Shown: positions 34,677-43,574 of the stretch, piece by piece
Numbering within the stretch: position 1 is the stretch's first letter
Layout of the letters: each line of letters begins with the position of its first letter
Assembly (NCBI RefSeq): GCF_900129855.1
Contig: NZ_LT670819.1
Span: 7,192,001-7,256,000 of the forward strand
Reading direction: 5' to 3'
DNA from: Streptomyces sp. 3214.6
Lineage (GTDB): Bacteria > Actinomycetota > Actinomycetes > Streptomycetales > Streptomycetaceae
Length of the DNA stretch: 64,000 nt
Notes under the pieces: generated by a model
Databases searched by the model: none
Told to the model about the DNA's origin: nothing
Seen by the model: only the letters and a program-made list of their open reading frames with translations
Position numbers and translations under genes: made by a program

Positions 34677-35385
34677 GGGCGCCCATGGGCGGGGGAGGGA
34701 CGTCGTCCGGCTGCCCCGCCCCGCGCCGGCACGCGCACAGCGCCACCACCGCCCCGATCGCCGCCAGATGCTCCTTGCCCGCCAGGTTGTTCTTCAGCAG
34801 GACCTCCACCACCATGGCGACGACCACCGCGGCCGCCGTCGCGCGGGCGCGATAGCGCCAGCCCAGGAACACCGCGAGGCCGACCACGGCCGCCGACGGA
34901 CCGGTGTCCACGATGCGGGCGTCGGCCACCGGCAGGCCGAAGGGGCTGTCCGGGCCCAGGGCGATGCCCACGCGGGCGTACAGGGTGCCGGCGAGGGTGG
35001 CGGCGTAGGCGATGACGAGGGTGCGCCACCAGCCGAGGCAGAGCTCCGCGACGCCGAACACCAGCAGAAGCTGCGCGAGGGCGCCCCACACCGGCAGGTC
35101 CAGCGCGGGGACGAAGAGCGAGAGCGGGGTGCGCAGCAGGGCGAGCCACAAGGCGTCCTGCGCCCTCACCGCGCCGAGGTTCTGGACCGGCTGATAGCCC
35201 CACGACTGGTTCTGCACGACCTGCGTCACCGACGTCAGGCACACCGCCGCCAGAGTCATGGGCACCAGCCTCATGGGCACCGCGCTCATGGGCGCCGCCC
35301 GCCGAGACCGCCGCACCAGGGGGGTGCGTACGGCCAGGTACAGCGCACCCCATTCGGCGCGGGCCCAGCGGGCGATCCGGTTCAT
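34486..35385 (-). CDS. Rhomboid-like membrane protein
   Basis: A 299-residue polytopic protein (MNRIARWARAEWGALYLAVRTP). After an N-terminal cytoplasmic region come about six helices. DTGPSAAVVGLAVFLGW resembles the rhomboid Ser helix (GxSx) and KEHLAAIGAVVAL carries a His in the last helix, as in the Rhomboid_2 group. The catalytic pair appears present, though the group's activity is not established. The Pro/Arg/Ala-rich last 60 residues are low complexity and overlap the opposite gene by 191 bases. It starts within the stop codon of the DUF2156 gene (ATGA), so the two are translationally coupled. Confidence 0.75.
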   Translation of the reverse strand: MNRIARWARAEWGALYLAVRTPLVRRSRRAAPMSAVPMRLVPMTLAAVCLTSVTQVVQNQSWGYQPVQNLGAVRAQDALWLALLRTPLSLFVPALDLPVWGALAQLLLVFGVAELCLGWWRTLVIAYAATLAGTLYARVGIALGPDSPFGLPVADARIVDTGPSAAVVGLAVFLGWRYRARATAAAVVVAMVVEVLLKNNLAGKEHLAAIGAVVALCACRRGAGQPDDVPPPPMGALTPPYGTERARRPSSRPASPPPTAGARPTAGRGDTRGARPWPAHADDGRRTSGPTASPAGPAE

Positions 35386-37115
35386 CGGTGGGTCTCCAGA
35401 TGCTTGCGGTGCAGCCACTTCGGCAGCCCCGACGGCACGGCCCCCAGGAACCCCTCCGCCCGCGCCGCGGCGATGCCGATGCGGGGCAGGTCCGCGCTCT
35501 TCTCGAAGAGCAGGAAGCGGGGTTCCCAGATGGGCCGGTACTTGGCGTTGGCGCGGTACAGCGACTCGATCTGCCACCAGCGCGAGAAGAAGCTGAGCAG
35601 CGACCGCCACAGCCTCAGCACCGGCCCGGCGCCGAGGCGTGCGCCCCTTTCGAAGACCGACCGGAACACGGCGAAGTTGAGCGAAACCTGGGTGATCCGG
35701 ATCTCTCGCGTCTCCCGGGCCCGGCGCAGGAGTTCGAGGACCATGAACTCCATCAGGCCGTTGTCGCAGGCGCGGTCCCGGCGCATCAGGTCGAGGGACA
35801 GGCCGTGCGGCCCCCACGGCACGAACGAGAGCAGGGCCCGCAGCTCACCGTCGGCGTCGGTGCACTCCAGCATCACGCAGCGGCCGTCCTCCGGGTCCCC
35901 GAGCCGCCCCAGCGCCATGCTGAACCCGCGCTCCGTGGCCCCGTCGCGCCAGTCGTCGGCGCGCCGCAGCAGGTACGCCATCTCATCGGCGGGGATGTCC
36001 TCGTGCCGCCGTACCCGCACGGTGTACCCGGCCCGGCGGACCCGGTTGTACGCCTGCCGGACGGTCCGCATGGCACGTCCTTCGAGGGTGAACTCGGCGA
36101 CCTCGACGATCGCCTCGTCCCCGAGTTCCAGCGCGTCCAGTCCGTGCCGGGCGTACACGGTCCCGGCCTCCTCGCTCGCGCCCATCACCGCCGGGATCCA
36201 CCCGTGCGCCCGCGCCTCGGCGAGCCACGGCTCGATCGCCCCCGGCCAGGCCTCCGGATCCCCGAGCGGATCCCCGGACGCCAGCGACACCCCGCCGATG
36301 ACGCGGTAGGCGACGGCCGCCTTGCCGGTCGGCGAGAAGCACACGCTTTTCTCGCGGCGCAGCGCGAAGTAGCCGAGCGAGTCCCGCTCACCGTGCCGGT
36401 CGAGGAGCTCCCGTAGCCGTTTCTCGTCGTCCTCGGTGAGCGGGTCGACGGCGCGCCGGGAGCGGAACGCCGCGTACAGCACGGCGAGGACGAGGACCGT
36501 GCTCAGCACGTTGACGGCGACGTCCACCCAGGTGGGCGTGGCGATCCCGGGGACGCGGTAGTCGTCGGCGGCGACGGAGACCAGCCGCAACGTGCCGTAG
36601 CGCCAGCGCTCCAGGAAGGTGGAGGGGGCGGAGGCCCGGTTGGTGACCGTCACGAGCAGCGCGGCCAGCAGCGAGGCGCCCAGCAGTCCGCCGACGCCGA
36701 CGGCCGCGGCGAGCTTCGGGTTGGACCGGTCGCCCTTGGCGTAGAACTCCCGCCGCCCGGCGAGCAGCGCGACCACGAACGCGGCGGTCAGCGCGAGGGA
36801 GACCCAGTTCTGCGGGCAGCGCCTGATCTCCGGAAACGCCATGGCCAGCGAGAACAGCCCCAGGAACGCCCCGCTGAGACCGAGGTTGAGGATCCACGCG
36901 GCCCGTTTGCGCCGCCGCATGGTGACGGCCAGGAACGCGGTGAAGACCCCGGACGCGAAGCCGGCCGTCAGCAGATACGGCGTGAACAGGTTCTCCTGGT
37001 TGTGCCGCCGCACGTCCTGCCCCAGGGAAACCCACACCGCACTGAGGAAGTTGACGAACGCGACGGCCCGCAGGTACCAGACGGCGAAGGCGGCGGCGCC
37101 CCGGGTGTTGCCCAT
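35382..37115 (-). CDS. Phosphatidylglycerol lysyltransferase-domain (DUF2156) membrane protein
   Basis: A 577-residue protein with an N-terminal membrane part of about six helices (residues 1-220) and a cytoplasmic C-terminal DUF2156 domain (residues 235-560), which has a GNAT-like tandem fold as in MprF. Visible blocks are YFALRREKSVCFSPTGKAAVAYRVIGGVSLASGDPLG, EVAEFTLEGRAMRTVRQAYNRVRRAGY and DLMRRDRACDNGLMEFMV. Such enzymes add an amino acid from aminoacyl-tRNA to phosphatidylglycerol, giving resistance to cationic peptides; the amino acid is unknown. Its TGA overlaps the ATG of the rhomboid-like gene. Confidence 0.9.
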   Translation of the reverse strand: MGNTRGAAAFAVWYLRAVAFVNFLSAVWVSLGQDVRRHNQENLFTPYLLTAGFASGVFTAFLAVTMRRRKRAAWILNLGLSGAFLGLFSLAMAFPEIRRCPQNWVSLALTAAFVVALLAGRREFYAKGDRSNPKLAAAVGVGGLLGASLLAALLVTVTNRASAPSTFLERWRYGTLRLVSVAADDYRVPGIATPTWVDVAVNVLSTVLVLAVLYAAFRSRRAVDPLTEDDEKRLRELLDRHGERDSLGYFALRREKSVCFSPTGKAAVAYRVIGGVSLASGDPLGDPEAWPGAIEPWLAEARAHGWIPAVMGASEEAGTVYARHGLDALELGDEAIVEVAEFTLEGRAMRTVRQAYNRVRRAGYTVRVRRHEDIPADEMAYLLRRADDWRDGATERGFSMALGRLGDPEDGRCVMLECTDADGELRALLSFVPWGPHGLSLDLMRRDRACDNGLMEFMVLELLRRARETREIRITQVSLNFAVFRSVFERGARLGAGPVLRLWRSLLSFFSRWWQIESLYRANAKYRPIWEPRFLLFEKSADLPRIGIAAARAEGFLGAVPSGLPKWLHRKHLETHR

Positions 37116-37188
37116 GAGTGGTGATCATATGGGTGCACTTCCGGGAAACCGCTCTTTTGGCGCCGCCTGTCCGTTTTCCCCCAGGTCC

Positions 37189-38286
37189 CTACTCCTGCGT
37201 CGGCTCCTCCTCGGAGCCCTCGGTCTTGTCCTCGGACGCCTCCGGCTTCTCGGGGAGTTCCGCGGCCAGTGCCGCCGCTGCCTGCACCAATGGCAGTGCG
37301 AGCAGGGCGCCGGCGCCCTCGCCGACCCTCACGCCCTGGTCAAGGAGCGGTTCCAGAGCCATCCGATCGAGTGCCTTCGCCTGCCCCGGTTCACCGCTCT
37401 TGTGTGCGGCCAGCCACCAGTCCGGCGCCCGGAACGCGATCCGCTGCCCGACGAGCGCGCACGCCGCCGCCACGACGCCGTCCAGGACGACCGGCAACTT
37501 CCGCACCGCGCACTGGAGCAGAAAGCCCGTCATGGCGGCGAGGTCGGCGCCGCCCACCGTCGCCAGCAGCTGCAACTGCTCGCCGAGCACCGGCCGCGCC
37601 CGGCGCAACGCGTCCCGGATCGCGGCGCACTTGCGCATCCACGCCAGGTCGTCGATCGCCTCGCCGCCCCGCCCGGTCACCACGGACGCGTCCGTCCCGC
37701 ACAGCGCTGCGACCAGCACGCCCGCCGCCGTCGTCCCGCCGACGCTCACGTCGCCGAGCACGACCAGATCCGTGCCGGAGTCGGCCTCCTCGTCGGCGAC
37801 GGCCACGCCCGCCCGGAAGGCGGCCTCCGCCTCCTCGACCGTCAGCGCGTCCTCGATGTCGATCCGGCCGCTGCCGCGCCGCACCCGATGCCGTACGACG
37901 TCCTCGGGGAACAGGTCCGGGTCGCAGTCCAGGGCCATGTCCACGACCCGCAACGGCACGCCGAGACGGCGGGCGAGCACGGAGACCGGACGGCCGCCCT
38001 CCAGGACCTCGCGCACCAACTCGGCGGCGCTGCCCGCGGGTCGGACGGAGACGCCGAGCTCGGCGATGCCGTGGTCGCCGGCGAACAGCACCACCCGCGG
38101 CCGCTCGACCGGCCGCACGGGCGCCGCGCCCTGTGCCGCCGCCAGCCACTCACCCAGGTCGTCCAGGCGCCCCAGCGAACCGGGCGGCACGACCTGACGT
38201 TCCCGGCGCGCCTCCGCGTCGCGGCGCACCCCGCCGTCGGGGCGCTCGATCAGATCGGTGAAGTCGTCGAGATTAAGCGAGCTCAT
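37189..38286 (-). CDS. cobT: Nicotinate-nucleotide:dimethylbenzimidazole phosphoribosyltransferase
   Basis: A 365-residue enzyme that makes alpha-ribazole-5'-phosphate, the lower ligand of cobalamin. Blocks are RQVVPPGSLGRLDDLGEWLA, VVLFAGDHGIAELGVS, LVVLGDVSVGGTTAAG (a variant of the usual GIGNTT), and the C-terminal VRVGEGAGALLALPLVQAA with the catalytic Glu. ATG at 38286 (MSSLNLDDFTDL). The tail past residue 340 is acidic and low complexity (EKPEASEDKTEGSEEE). It belongs with cobS and cobU. Confidence 0.94.
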   Translation of the reverse strand: MSSLNLDDFTDLIERPDGGVRRDAEARRERQVVPPGSLGRLDDLGEWLAAAQGAAPVRPVERPRVVLFAGDHGIAELGVSVRPAGSAAELVREVLEGGRPVSVLARRLGVPLRVVDMALDCDPDLFPEDVVRHRVRRGSGRIDIEDALTVEEAEAAFRAGVAVADEEADSGTDLVVLGDVSVGGTTAAGVLVAALCGTDASVVTGRGGEAIDDLAWMRKCAAIRDALRRARPVLGEQLQLLATVGGADLAAMTGFLLQCAVRKLPVVLDGVVAAACALVGQRIAFRAPDWWLAAHKSGEPGQAKALDRMALEPLLDQGVRVGEGAGALLALPLVQAAAALAAELPEKPEASEDKTEGSEEEPTQE

Positions 38287-38456
38287 TCGCCGAACAGTAC
38301 CGGCACTGATCGAACGGTTCAGCGCTACATCGTCACCACGCCCCCACCACGCCCTCATGGCGTCATTGCACCCGGGATCGGTATCCCATACGTTCCGTTT
38401 TGCCACAATTTGTGTTCGCCTGTCGTGTGCCCATCCCGTCCTCCCCGGAGCCGCTC

Positions 38457-39356
38457 ATGCCCCCCAGGCCCGTCCACGAGCCGCGCCGCGACGACTGCCC
38501 CTGGTGCGGCTCGAAACGCCTGCGCACCCGGCTGCGCGCACCGGACCTGCGCCATCGCAGACCCGGCACGTTCGTGGTCGACGAGTGCCGGGACTGCGCC
38601 CACGCCTTCCAGAACCCGCGCCTGACCACCGAGGGACTCCAGCTGTACGGCGCGGCGAGCGACCAGCGGGCCGGCCACGGGCAGTTGAGGGCCACGGCAC
38701 GGGCGATGCTGCCCTTCCCCGAACCGGAGAGCTGGCTGGACGTCGGGACGGGGGACGCGCCCTTCCCGGCGGCGGCGAAGGAACTGTTCGTCTACACGGC
38801 GTTCGACGGGGTGGACCCGACCCTCAGAGTGGAGCGGGCGAGAGCCGCGGGCCGCCTCGAGGAGGCCCACGTGGGCCATCTGACCGCGCCGGAGGTCCTG
38901 TCCCGCGTGCGGGGCCGCTACGACGTGGTCAGCATGCTCCACCACCTGGAACACACCCGGGAGCCGAGGAAGGAACTCGCGGCCGCGCTGGCCGCCCTGC
39001 GTCCCGGCGGCCACCTCCTCCTGGAACTCCCGGACCCCTCCAGCGCGTCCGCCGCCGTCCTCGGCAAGTGGTGGCACTCCCACGACCAGCCCCGCCACCT
39101 CCACCTGATCCCCCTGGCCAACCTCCGCACGGAACTCCAGGCCCGGGGCTGCGAGATCGTCGTGACGGACCGCAGGGCTCCGCACACCCCGCACGACCTG
39201 GCGACGGCGGCCTCGCTCTACCTGAACCGGACCCGGCTGCGCCGCATGGCCGGCCCCCTGACCGCCCTGGCCGCCACTCTCGACCACGCCCTGGCCCCAG
39301 CCCTACGCCGCACCCGCTTCTCAAACGCCTACCGCCTCATCGCCCGCAAGCCCTAA
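38457..39356 (+). CDS. SAM-dependent methyltransferase with N-terminal zinc-ribbon-like motif
   Basis: A 299-residue class I methyltransferase. The first 50 residues hold two Cys pairs, CPWCGS and CRDCAH, suggesting a zinc ribbon. The SAM motif is SWLDVGTGDAPFP, with the acidic end of strand 2 at DGVDP, motif YDVVSMLHHLEHTREP and LRPGGHLLLELPDP. Substrate unknown; similar fusions modify sugars or small molecules. ATG 38457 has GGAG seven bases upstream; the frame is open earlier to 38400. Confidence 0.87.
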   Translation: MPPRPVHEPRRDDCPWCGSKRLRTRLRAPDLRHRRPGTFVVDECRDCAHAFQNPRLTTEGLQLYGAASDQRAGHGQLRATARAMLPFPEPESWLDVGTGDAPFPAAAKELFVYTAFDGVDPTLRVERARAAGRLEEAHVGHLTAPEVLSRVRGRYDVVSMLHHLEHTREPRKELAAALAALRPGGHLLLELPDPSSASAAVLGKWWHSHDQPRHLHLIPLANLRTELQARGCEIVVTDRRAPHTPHDLATAASLYLNRTRLRRMAGPLTALAATLDHALAPALRRTRFSNAYRLIARKP

Positions 39357-39461
39357 CCCCCCGCAACACCCCGACCCCAGCGACCCCGAAGCGCCGCGAC
39401 CCGAACCCCGGCGGGCCGTGGGCCGGGGCTGGGCTGGAGGCTGTGGGGCGGAGTTGGGCGG

Positions 39462-40670
39462 TCAGGCGCGCAGTGGCAGGGCTTGGCCTGCTACCACCAG
39501 TACGACCTGTTCGCACTCGGTGGCGACCGCCGCGTTCAGCCGGCCCAGTTCGTCCCGGTAGCGCCGCCCCGACGCCGTGGCCGGCACGATCCCGGAGCCG
39601 ACCTCGTTCGACACCAGTACGACGGTCCGCCGCGCCGAGCGCACGGCCGCCGCCAACTCCGTCACCCGCGCGCGCAGCGCCTTCTCGCCGCCGTCCGCCC
39701 ACACCGCGTCGTCCCACGCCCCGACGGAGTCCATGGCGTCCGTCAGCCACAGCGACAGACAGTCGATCAGCAGCGGCGCCCCCTCCGCCGCGAGCAACGG
39801 CACCAGGTCGCAGGTCTCCGTCGTCCGCCAGGACCCCGGCCGCCGCTCCCGGTGCGCCGCGACCCGCGACGCCCACTCGGTGTCGCCGCCGCGCGTCCCC
39901 CCGGTGGCGACGTACAGCACGTCCGGGAAGGACTCCAGCCGACGCTCGGCCTCCACCGACTTCCCCGACCGGGCCCCGCCCAGTACCAGCGTCCGCCTCG
40001 GCACGTCCGGCACCTCCTCGTACACCCCCACCGTCAGCGTCGACCCGTCCGCCACCGCCCGCGCCCCCGCCGCAGCGAGCCGCCGCGCGAGTTCCGCGCC
40101 CGGCGGCACGTCGTGGTCCAGGTGGACGGCGACCACGTCCGTCGTCGGCCCCACCGCGCCCACCGCCCGCAGCTTCGCCAGCGCGTCCGGCCGCCCCACG
40201 ACATCCGTGAGGACCATGTCGTACCGCTCGGCGGCCCCCGACCCCTCCTCCAGGCCCGCCGGCGCGCCCCCGGGCGGCAGATACAGCAGCCGCTGCCCGT
40301 CCGGGCCGGTGACCGCGTACCCGGTGCCCGGCGCGTCCATCGCCACGGCCCGCACCCGATGCCCCGTCAGCAGCGCCAACTCCCGCCCGTCCGGCACCCG
40401 GCCGGGCTGCGGCAGCCCGGCCGGCACCTCCACCGGCGGCCCGTCGTGCGGATGCGTCAGCAGCACCTGCCGCACCCCGCCCAGCGAGTGACCCGCGCGC
40501 GCGGCGGCGAACGCGGCGCCCGGCGTCAGATCGAGCAGCAGCGTCCCGTCCACGAGCAACGCGGTCGCCGCGCGCGCGTGCGCACCGAGCGAGGTCGCGC
40601 ACACGGAGCAGGGACAGTCGGGGCGGGGCAGGCCCGCGGGGGCGCCGGTACCGAGCAGAGTGACTTCCAC
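39462..40670 (-). CDS. cobU: Fusion of MBL-fold domain with adenosylcobinamide kinase/guanylyltransferase
   Basis: A 402-residue fusion. Residues 1-215 resemble an MBL-fold metallohydrolase of the PhnP type (MEVTLLGTGAPAGLPRPDC, a CPCSVC pair, LLTHPHDGPP), but the usual HxHxDH metal motif is reduced to HPHDG. Residues 225-402 are CobU: P-loop LVLGGARSGKSVEAERRL, YVATGGTRGGDTEW, the guanylylated His in AAHRERRP, and SNEVGSGIVP. It phosphorylates adenosylcobinamide and adds GMP, just before CobS. ATG at 40670. Divergent from a small conserved protein. Confidence 0.93.
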   Translation of the reverse strand: MEVTLLGTGAPAGLPRPDCPCSVCATSLGAHARAATALLVDGTLLLDLTPGAAFAAARAGHSLGGVRQVLLTHPHDGPPVEVPAGLPQPGRVPDGRELALLTGHRVRAVAMDAPGTGYAVTGPDGQRLLYLPPGGAPAGLEEGSGAAERYDMVLTDVVGRPDALAKLRAVGAVGPTTDVVAVHLDHDVPPGAELARRLAAAGARAVADGSTLTVGVYEEVPDVPRRTLVLGGARSGKSVEAERRLESFPDVLYVATGGTRGGDTEWASRVAAHRERRPGSWRTTETCDLVPLLAAEGAPLLIDCLSLWLTDAMDSVGAWDDAVWADGGEKALRARVTELAAAVRSARRTVVLVSNEVGSGIVPATASGRRYRDELGRLNAAVATECEQVVLVVAGQALPLRA

Positions 40671-40784
40671 GGAGCTGATTTTCGCCTGTCTGACCTGGTC
40701 TTGCGCATCCGACTAGGCTGCTCGGCAGGAGCCGGACCAAGATCCGGCTTCTGCTCTGCACGTGGTCACAGCTGGGAGGCGTAC

Positions 40785-40997
40785 ATGGCGGCATGGACGT
40801 GGCGGTTCGAGAAGGCCGACGGGACGGAGGTCCAACCCGCGGTGCAGCCCGAGGAGTTCACCACGCAGGGGGACGCCGAGTCCTGGATCGGGGAAGTGTG
40901 GAAGGACCTCCTCGAAGGCGGCGCGGACCAGGTACGGCTGTTCGAGGACTCCACCGAGATCTACGGCCCGATGAGCCTGCGCGCGAACGAGGCGTAG
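40785..40997 (+). CDS. Small conserved protein, unknown function
   Basis: A 70-residue acidic protein, MAAWTWRFEKADGTEVQPAV through YGPMSLRANEA, with two or three Trp and no membrane segment. GGGAGG seven bases before the ATG gives a strong ribosome-binding site, and a terminator follows at once. I recall similar short proteins in other Streptomyces but no function. Divergent from cobU. Confidence 0.8.
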   Translation: MAAWTWRFEKADGTEVQPAVQPEEFTTQGDAESWIGEVWKDLLEGGADQVRLFEDSTEIYGPMSLRANEA

Positions 40998-41006
40998 CCG
41001 CACAGC

Positions 41007-41031
41007 GGGGTGGCCCCACCACGGCCACCCC
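41007..41031. terminator. Bidirectional terminator
   Basis: GGGGTGGCC (41007-41015) and GGCCACCCC (41023-41031) flank a seven-base loop between two convergent genes. Confidence 0.75.
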
Positions 41032-41067
41032 GTACGCCGTTCACTCGTACGAGCGGAGCGTGACCGC

Positions 41068-41856
41068 TCAGCCGCGCACCCCGCACAGGTGCAGCAGCGC
41101 CGCGACCTGCCGGTAGGGGTCGGTCCGCCCGGCCCGCTCCTCGGCGGCCAGCAGGGCCTCGACGTCGCCCGGGATCTCCGCCCCGTCCGCCGCCGTGTCC
41201 GTGAAGACCCGCACGCCGTACCAGGCCTGCAGCGGAGCGCCGATCCCGGCGAGCGTGCCGGTCAGCGTCGTCAGCCGGTCCGCCCGTACGTCGAGCCCCA
41301 GCCGGTTGCGGTAGGCGTCGGAGCCGAAGGCGCCCAGCGCGCCCGTCCAGTCGCCGGACAGGCCCGGCCGCATGGCCAGCGCGTCCGCGTTCCTGACCAG
41401 CAGCGACAGCAGACCGCCCGGCGCCAGCATCCGCGCGAGCCCCGCGAGCAGCGGATCCGGCTCCGCGACGTACATGAGCACGCCGTGGCACAGCACCACG
41501 TCGAAGCTGCCCGGCAGGAAGTGCACTCCGGTGTCGCGGCCGTCGCCCTCGATGATCCGCATCCGCTCCCGGATGCCCTCGGGTTCGCCGCACAGCGCCT
41601 CACGGGCCGCGGCGATCATCGTCGCGTCCTGCTCGAGACCGGTCACCTGATGTCCGAGCCGGGCCAGCCGCAGCGCCTGCGTGCCCTGGCCCATCCCGAC
41701 GTCGAGCACCCGCAGCCGCTGCCCCACCGGGTAGCGCGCCGCTATCTGTTCGTCGAGCTGCCGGGCCACCAGCTCCTGTCGTACGACGTCACGCAGCCCG
41801 CCCAGCCTGCTCAGCCAGGCCTCGGCCGCTCCCCCGGAGAAGGCCGCAGCGCTCAG
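41068..41856 (-). CDS. SAM-dependent methyltransferase, likely CTG start
   Basis: A 262-residue class I methyltransferase. Motif I is LRVLDVGMGQGTQALRLARLG, then GLEQD (acidic end of strand 2), SFDVVLCHGVLMYVAEP and APGGLLSLLVRN. Homology begins at SAAAFSGGAAEAWLSRLGG, directly after a CTG (41854-41856) that overlaps the TGA of the preceding gene (CTGA) and has GGAG seven bases upstream. No ATG, GTG or TTG stands near; the first in-frame upstream candidate lies deep inside the previous gene. Substrate unknown; the family includes CmoA/Smt-like tRNA or small-molecule methylases. Confidence 0.82.
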   Translation of the reverse strand: MSAAAFSGGAAEAWLSRLGGLRDVVRQELVARQLDEQIAARYPVGQRLRVLDVGMGQGTQALRLARLGHQVTGLEQDATMIAAAREALCGEPEGIRERMRIIEGDGRDTGVHFLPGSFDVVLCHGVLMYVAEPDPLLAGLARMLAPGGLLSLLVRNADALAMRPGLSGDWTGALGAFGSDAYRNRLGLDVRADRLTTLTGTLAGIGAPLQAWYGVRVFTDTAADGAEIPGDVEALLAAEERAGRTDPYRQVAALLHLCGVRG

Positions 41857-42455
41857 AGCCGTGCTCCACGCTTGAGCTGGGGCTTGGGCAGCCGGAGCCG
41901 GCGCATCTGCAGCGAGCGCATCAGCGCGTACGCCACCGCGCCCCGCCGGTTCTGGTCGGGGAAGCGCTCCGCCAGCTGCTTGCGCAGCCGGAACCCGGTG
42001 ACGAACGAGTCCAGCACGATCAGCACGATCACGACCAGCCACAGCAGCAGCGCGATGGTCTGCAGCGAGCCCACCCGCACCATGCTCAGCACCAGGATGA
42101 CCACGGCCATCGGCAGGAAGAACTCCGCCACGTTGAACCGCGAGTCGATGAAGTCCCGGGCGTGCTTGCGCACCGGGCCCTTGTCGCGGACCGGCAGGTA
42201 ACGCTCGTCACCGCCGGCCAGCGCCTGGCGCTGGCGGTCCAGCTGGGCACGGCGCTCCTCGCGCTGACGCTTGGCGGCGTCCTTGCGCGACGTCGAGGTG
42301 CTGGCGACGCTGCGGCGCTGGGACTGGGCCTCACTGCGCTTGGGCGTGGGCCTGCCCTTGGGGGCCTGCGGGTCACGGGTCTGCTTGGAGTCGGTCACCA
42401 CCGCGTCGGCGGGGGCCTTCTCTTCCTTGGCACGGCTACGGAACACAAAACCCAA
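41853..42455 (-). CDS. DUF3043 membrane protein
   Basis: A 200-residue protein of the DUF3043 family, restricted to actinobacteria. The N-terminal 105 residues are charged and disordered-looking (SKQTRDPQAPKGRPTPKRSEAQSQRR). A conserved core (RYLPVRDKGPVRKHARDFIDSRFNVAEFF) leads into two membrane helices (residues 112-128 and 132-152). TTG 42455 follows GGGAG at nine bases; GTG 42446 (VFRSRAKEEK) is an alternative. It is immediately followed, with overlapping codons, by the methyltransferase gene. Confidence 0.88.
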   Translation of the reverse strand: MGFVFRSRAKEEKAPADAVVTDSKQTRDPQAPKGRPTPKRSEAQSQRRSVASTSTSRKDAAKRQREERRAQLDRQRQALAGGDERYLPVRDKGPVRKHARDFIDSRFNVAEFFLPMAVVILVLSMVRVGSLQTIALLLWLVVIVLIVLDSFVTGFRLRKQLAERFPDQNRRGAVAYALMRSLQMRRLRLPKPQLKRGARL

Positions 42456-42743
42456 GGGTAAGCGCTCCCGGGCATGGACCCCAGCCCGGAGGGGAACGAT
42501 CCGGCAACACCAGTCGTCTGTAGAGGGGACAGACCGGGCAGGAGTGGGGAAGAAGGGGCACAGGGTGATCGGTCGCCCACCCTGAAGGTCACCTACTCCT
42601 CACGCCGGAGCAGGAGCGCGGTCAGTCGTCCTTGGGGATGAGCGCATCCGTCCCCGAACAGTGCGTCAATGGATGCAGGGCCCGTACTGTGGGTTCTGTC
42701 GCAGAGGTTCAGGCTGGACGTCAGAAGGGGGCGCGCGAAGCCC

Positions 42744-43541
42744 ATGAGCGGTGTCATGAAGCGTATGGGGATGATCTTCCGCGCGAAGGCGAACAAGGCC
42801 CTTGACAGGGCCGAGGACCCGCGCGAAACCCTCGACTACTCGTACCAGAAGCAGCTGGAGCTCCTCCAGAAGGTCCGCCGCGGCGTCGCCGACGTGGCCA
42901 CCTCGCGCAAGCGTCTCGAACTCCAGCTGAACCAGTTGCAGTCGCAGTCGACCAAGCTGGAGGACCAGGGCCGCAAGGCCCTCGCGCTCGGCCGTGAGGA
43001 CCTCGCCCGCGAGGCGCTCTCCCGCCGCGCCGCCCTCCAGCAGCAGGTCACCGACCTCGAGACACAGCACGCCACGCTCCAGGGCGAGGAGGAGAAGCTC
43101 ACCCTCGCGGCCCAGCGCCTCCAGGCCAAGGTGGACGCCTTCCGTACGAAGAAGGAGACCATCAAGGCCACCTACACCGCCGCCCAGGCCCAGACCCGCA
43201 TCGGCGAGGCCTTCTCCGGCATCTCCGAGGAGATGGGCGACGTCGGCCTGGCCATCCAGCGCGCCGAGGACAAGACGGCCCAGCTCCAGGCCCGCGCCGG
43301 CGCTCTCGACGAGCTCATGGCCTCCGGCGCGCTGGACGACCCGACGGGCATGGCGAAGGACGACCTCCAGGCCGAGCTGGACCGCCTCTCCGGTGGTACG
43401 GATGTAGAGCTGGAACTGCAGCGCATGAAGGCGGAGCTCGCCGGCGGCTCGTCCTCCGGACAGCAGGCCATCGAAGGCGGCACGAGCCAGTCGCAGTCCC
43501 AGCAGCAGCCGCAGGACACCCCGCGCTTCGACAAGCAGTAA
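42744..43541 (+). CDS. pspA: Phage shock protein A (PspA/IM30)
   Basis: A 265-residue coiled-coil protein that binds stressed membranes and preserves their integrity. The N-terminal amphipathic helix (SGVMKRMGMIFRAKANKALDRAEDPRETLDYSYQK) binds lipid; long coiled coil spans about residues 25-215; the C-terminal tail is Gln/Ser rich. This is the PspA/Vipp1/ESCRT-III superfamily. ATG 42744; ATG 42756 is a possible shorter start. pspAA follows 33 bases downstream and a two-component system comes next, so this block looks like an envelope-stress operon. Confidence 0.96.
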   Translation: MSGVMKRMGMIFRAKANKALDRAEDPRETLDYSYQKQLELLQKVRRGVADVATSRKRLELQLNQLQSQSTKLEDQGRKALALGREDLAREALSRRAALQQQVTDLETQHATLQGEEEKLTLAAQRLQAKVDAFRTKKETIKATYTAAQAQTRIGEAFSGISEEMGDVGLAIQRAEDKTAQLQARAGALDELMASGALDDPTGMAKDDLQAELDRLSGGTDVELELQRMKAELAGGSSSGQQAIEGGTSQSQSQQQPQDTPRFDKQ

Positions 43542-43574
43542 CCGGCGCCGGGGCCCGGAGCCGAGGAGGGCGAC

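Noticed and set aside
38287..38456. Possible cobalamin riboswitch near cobT or cobU
   Set aside because: I looked for the B12-box core (GCCACTG type) upstream of cobS, cobT and cobU and saw none.
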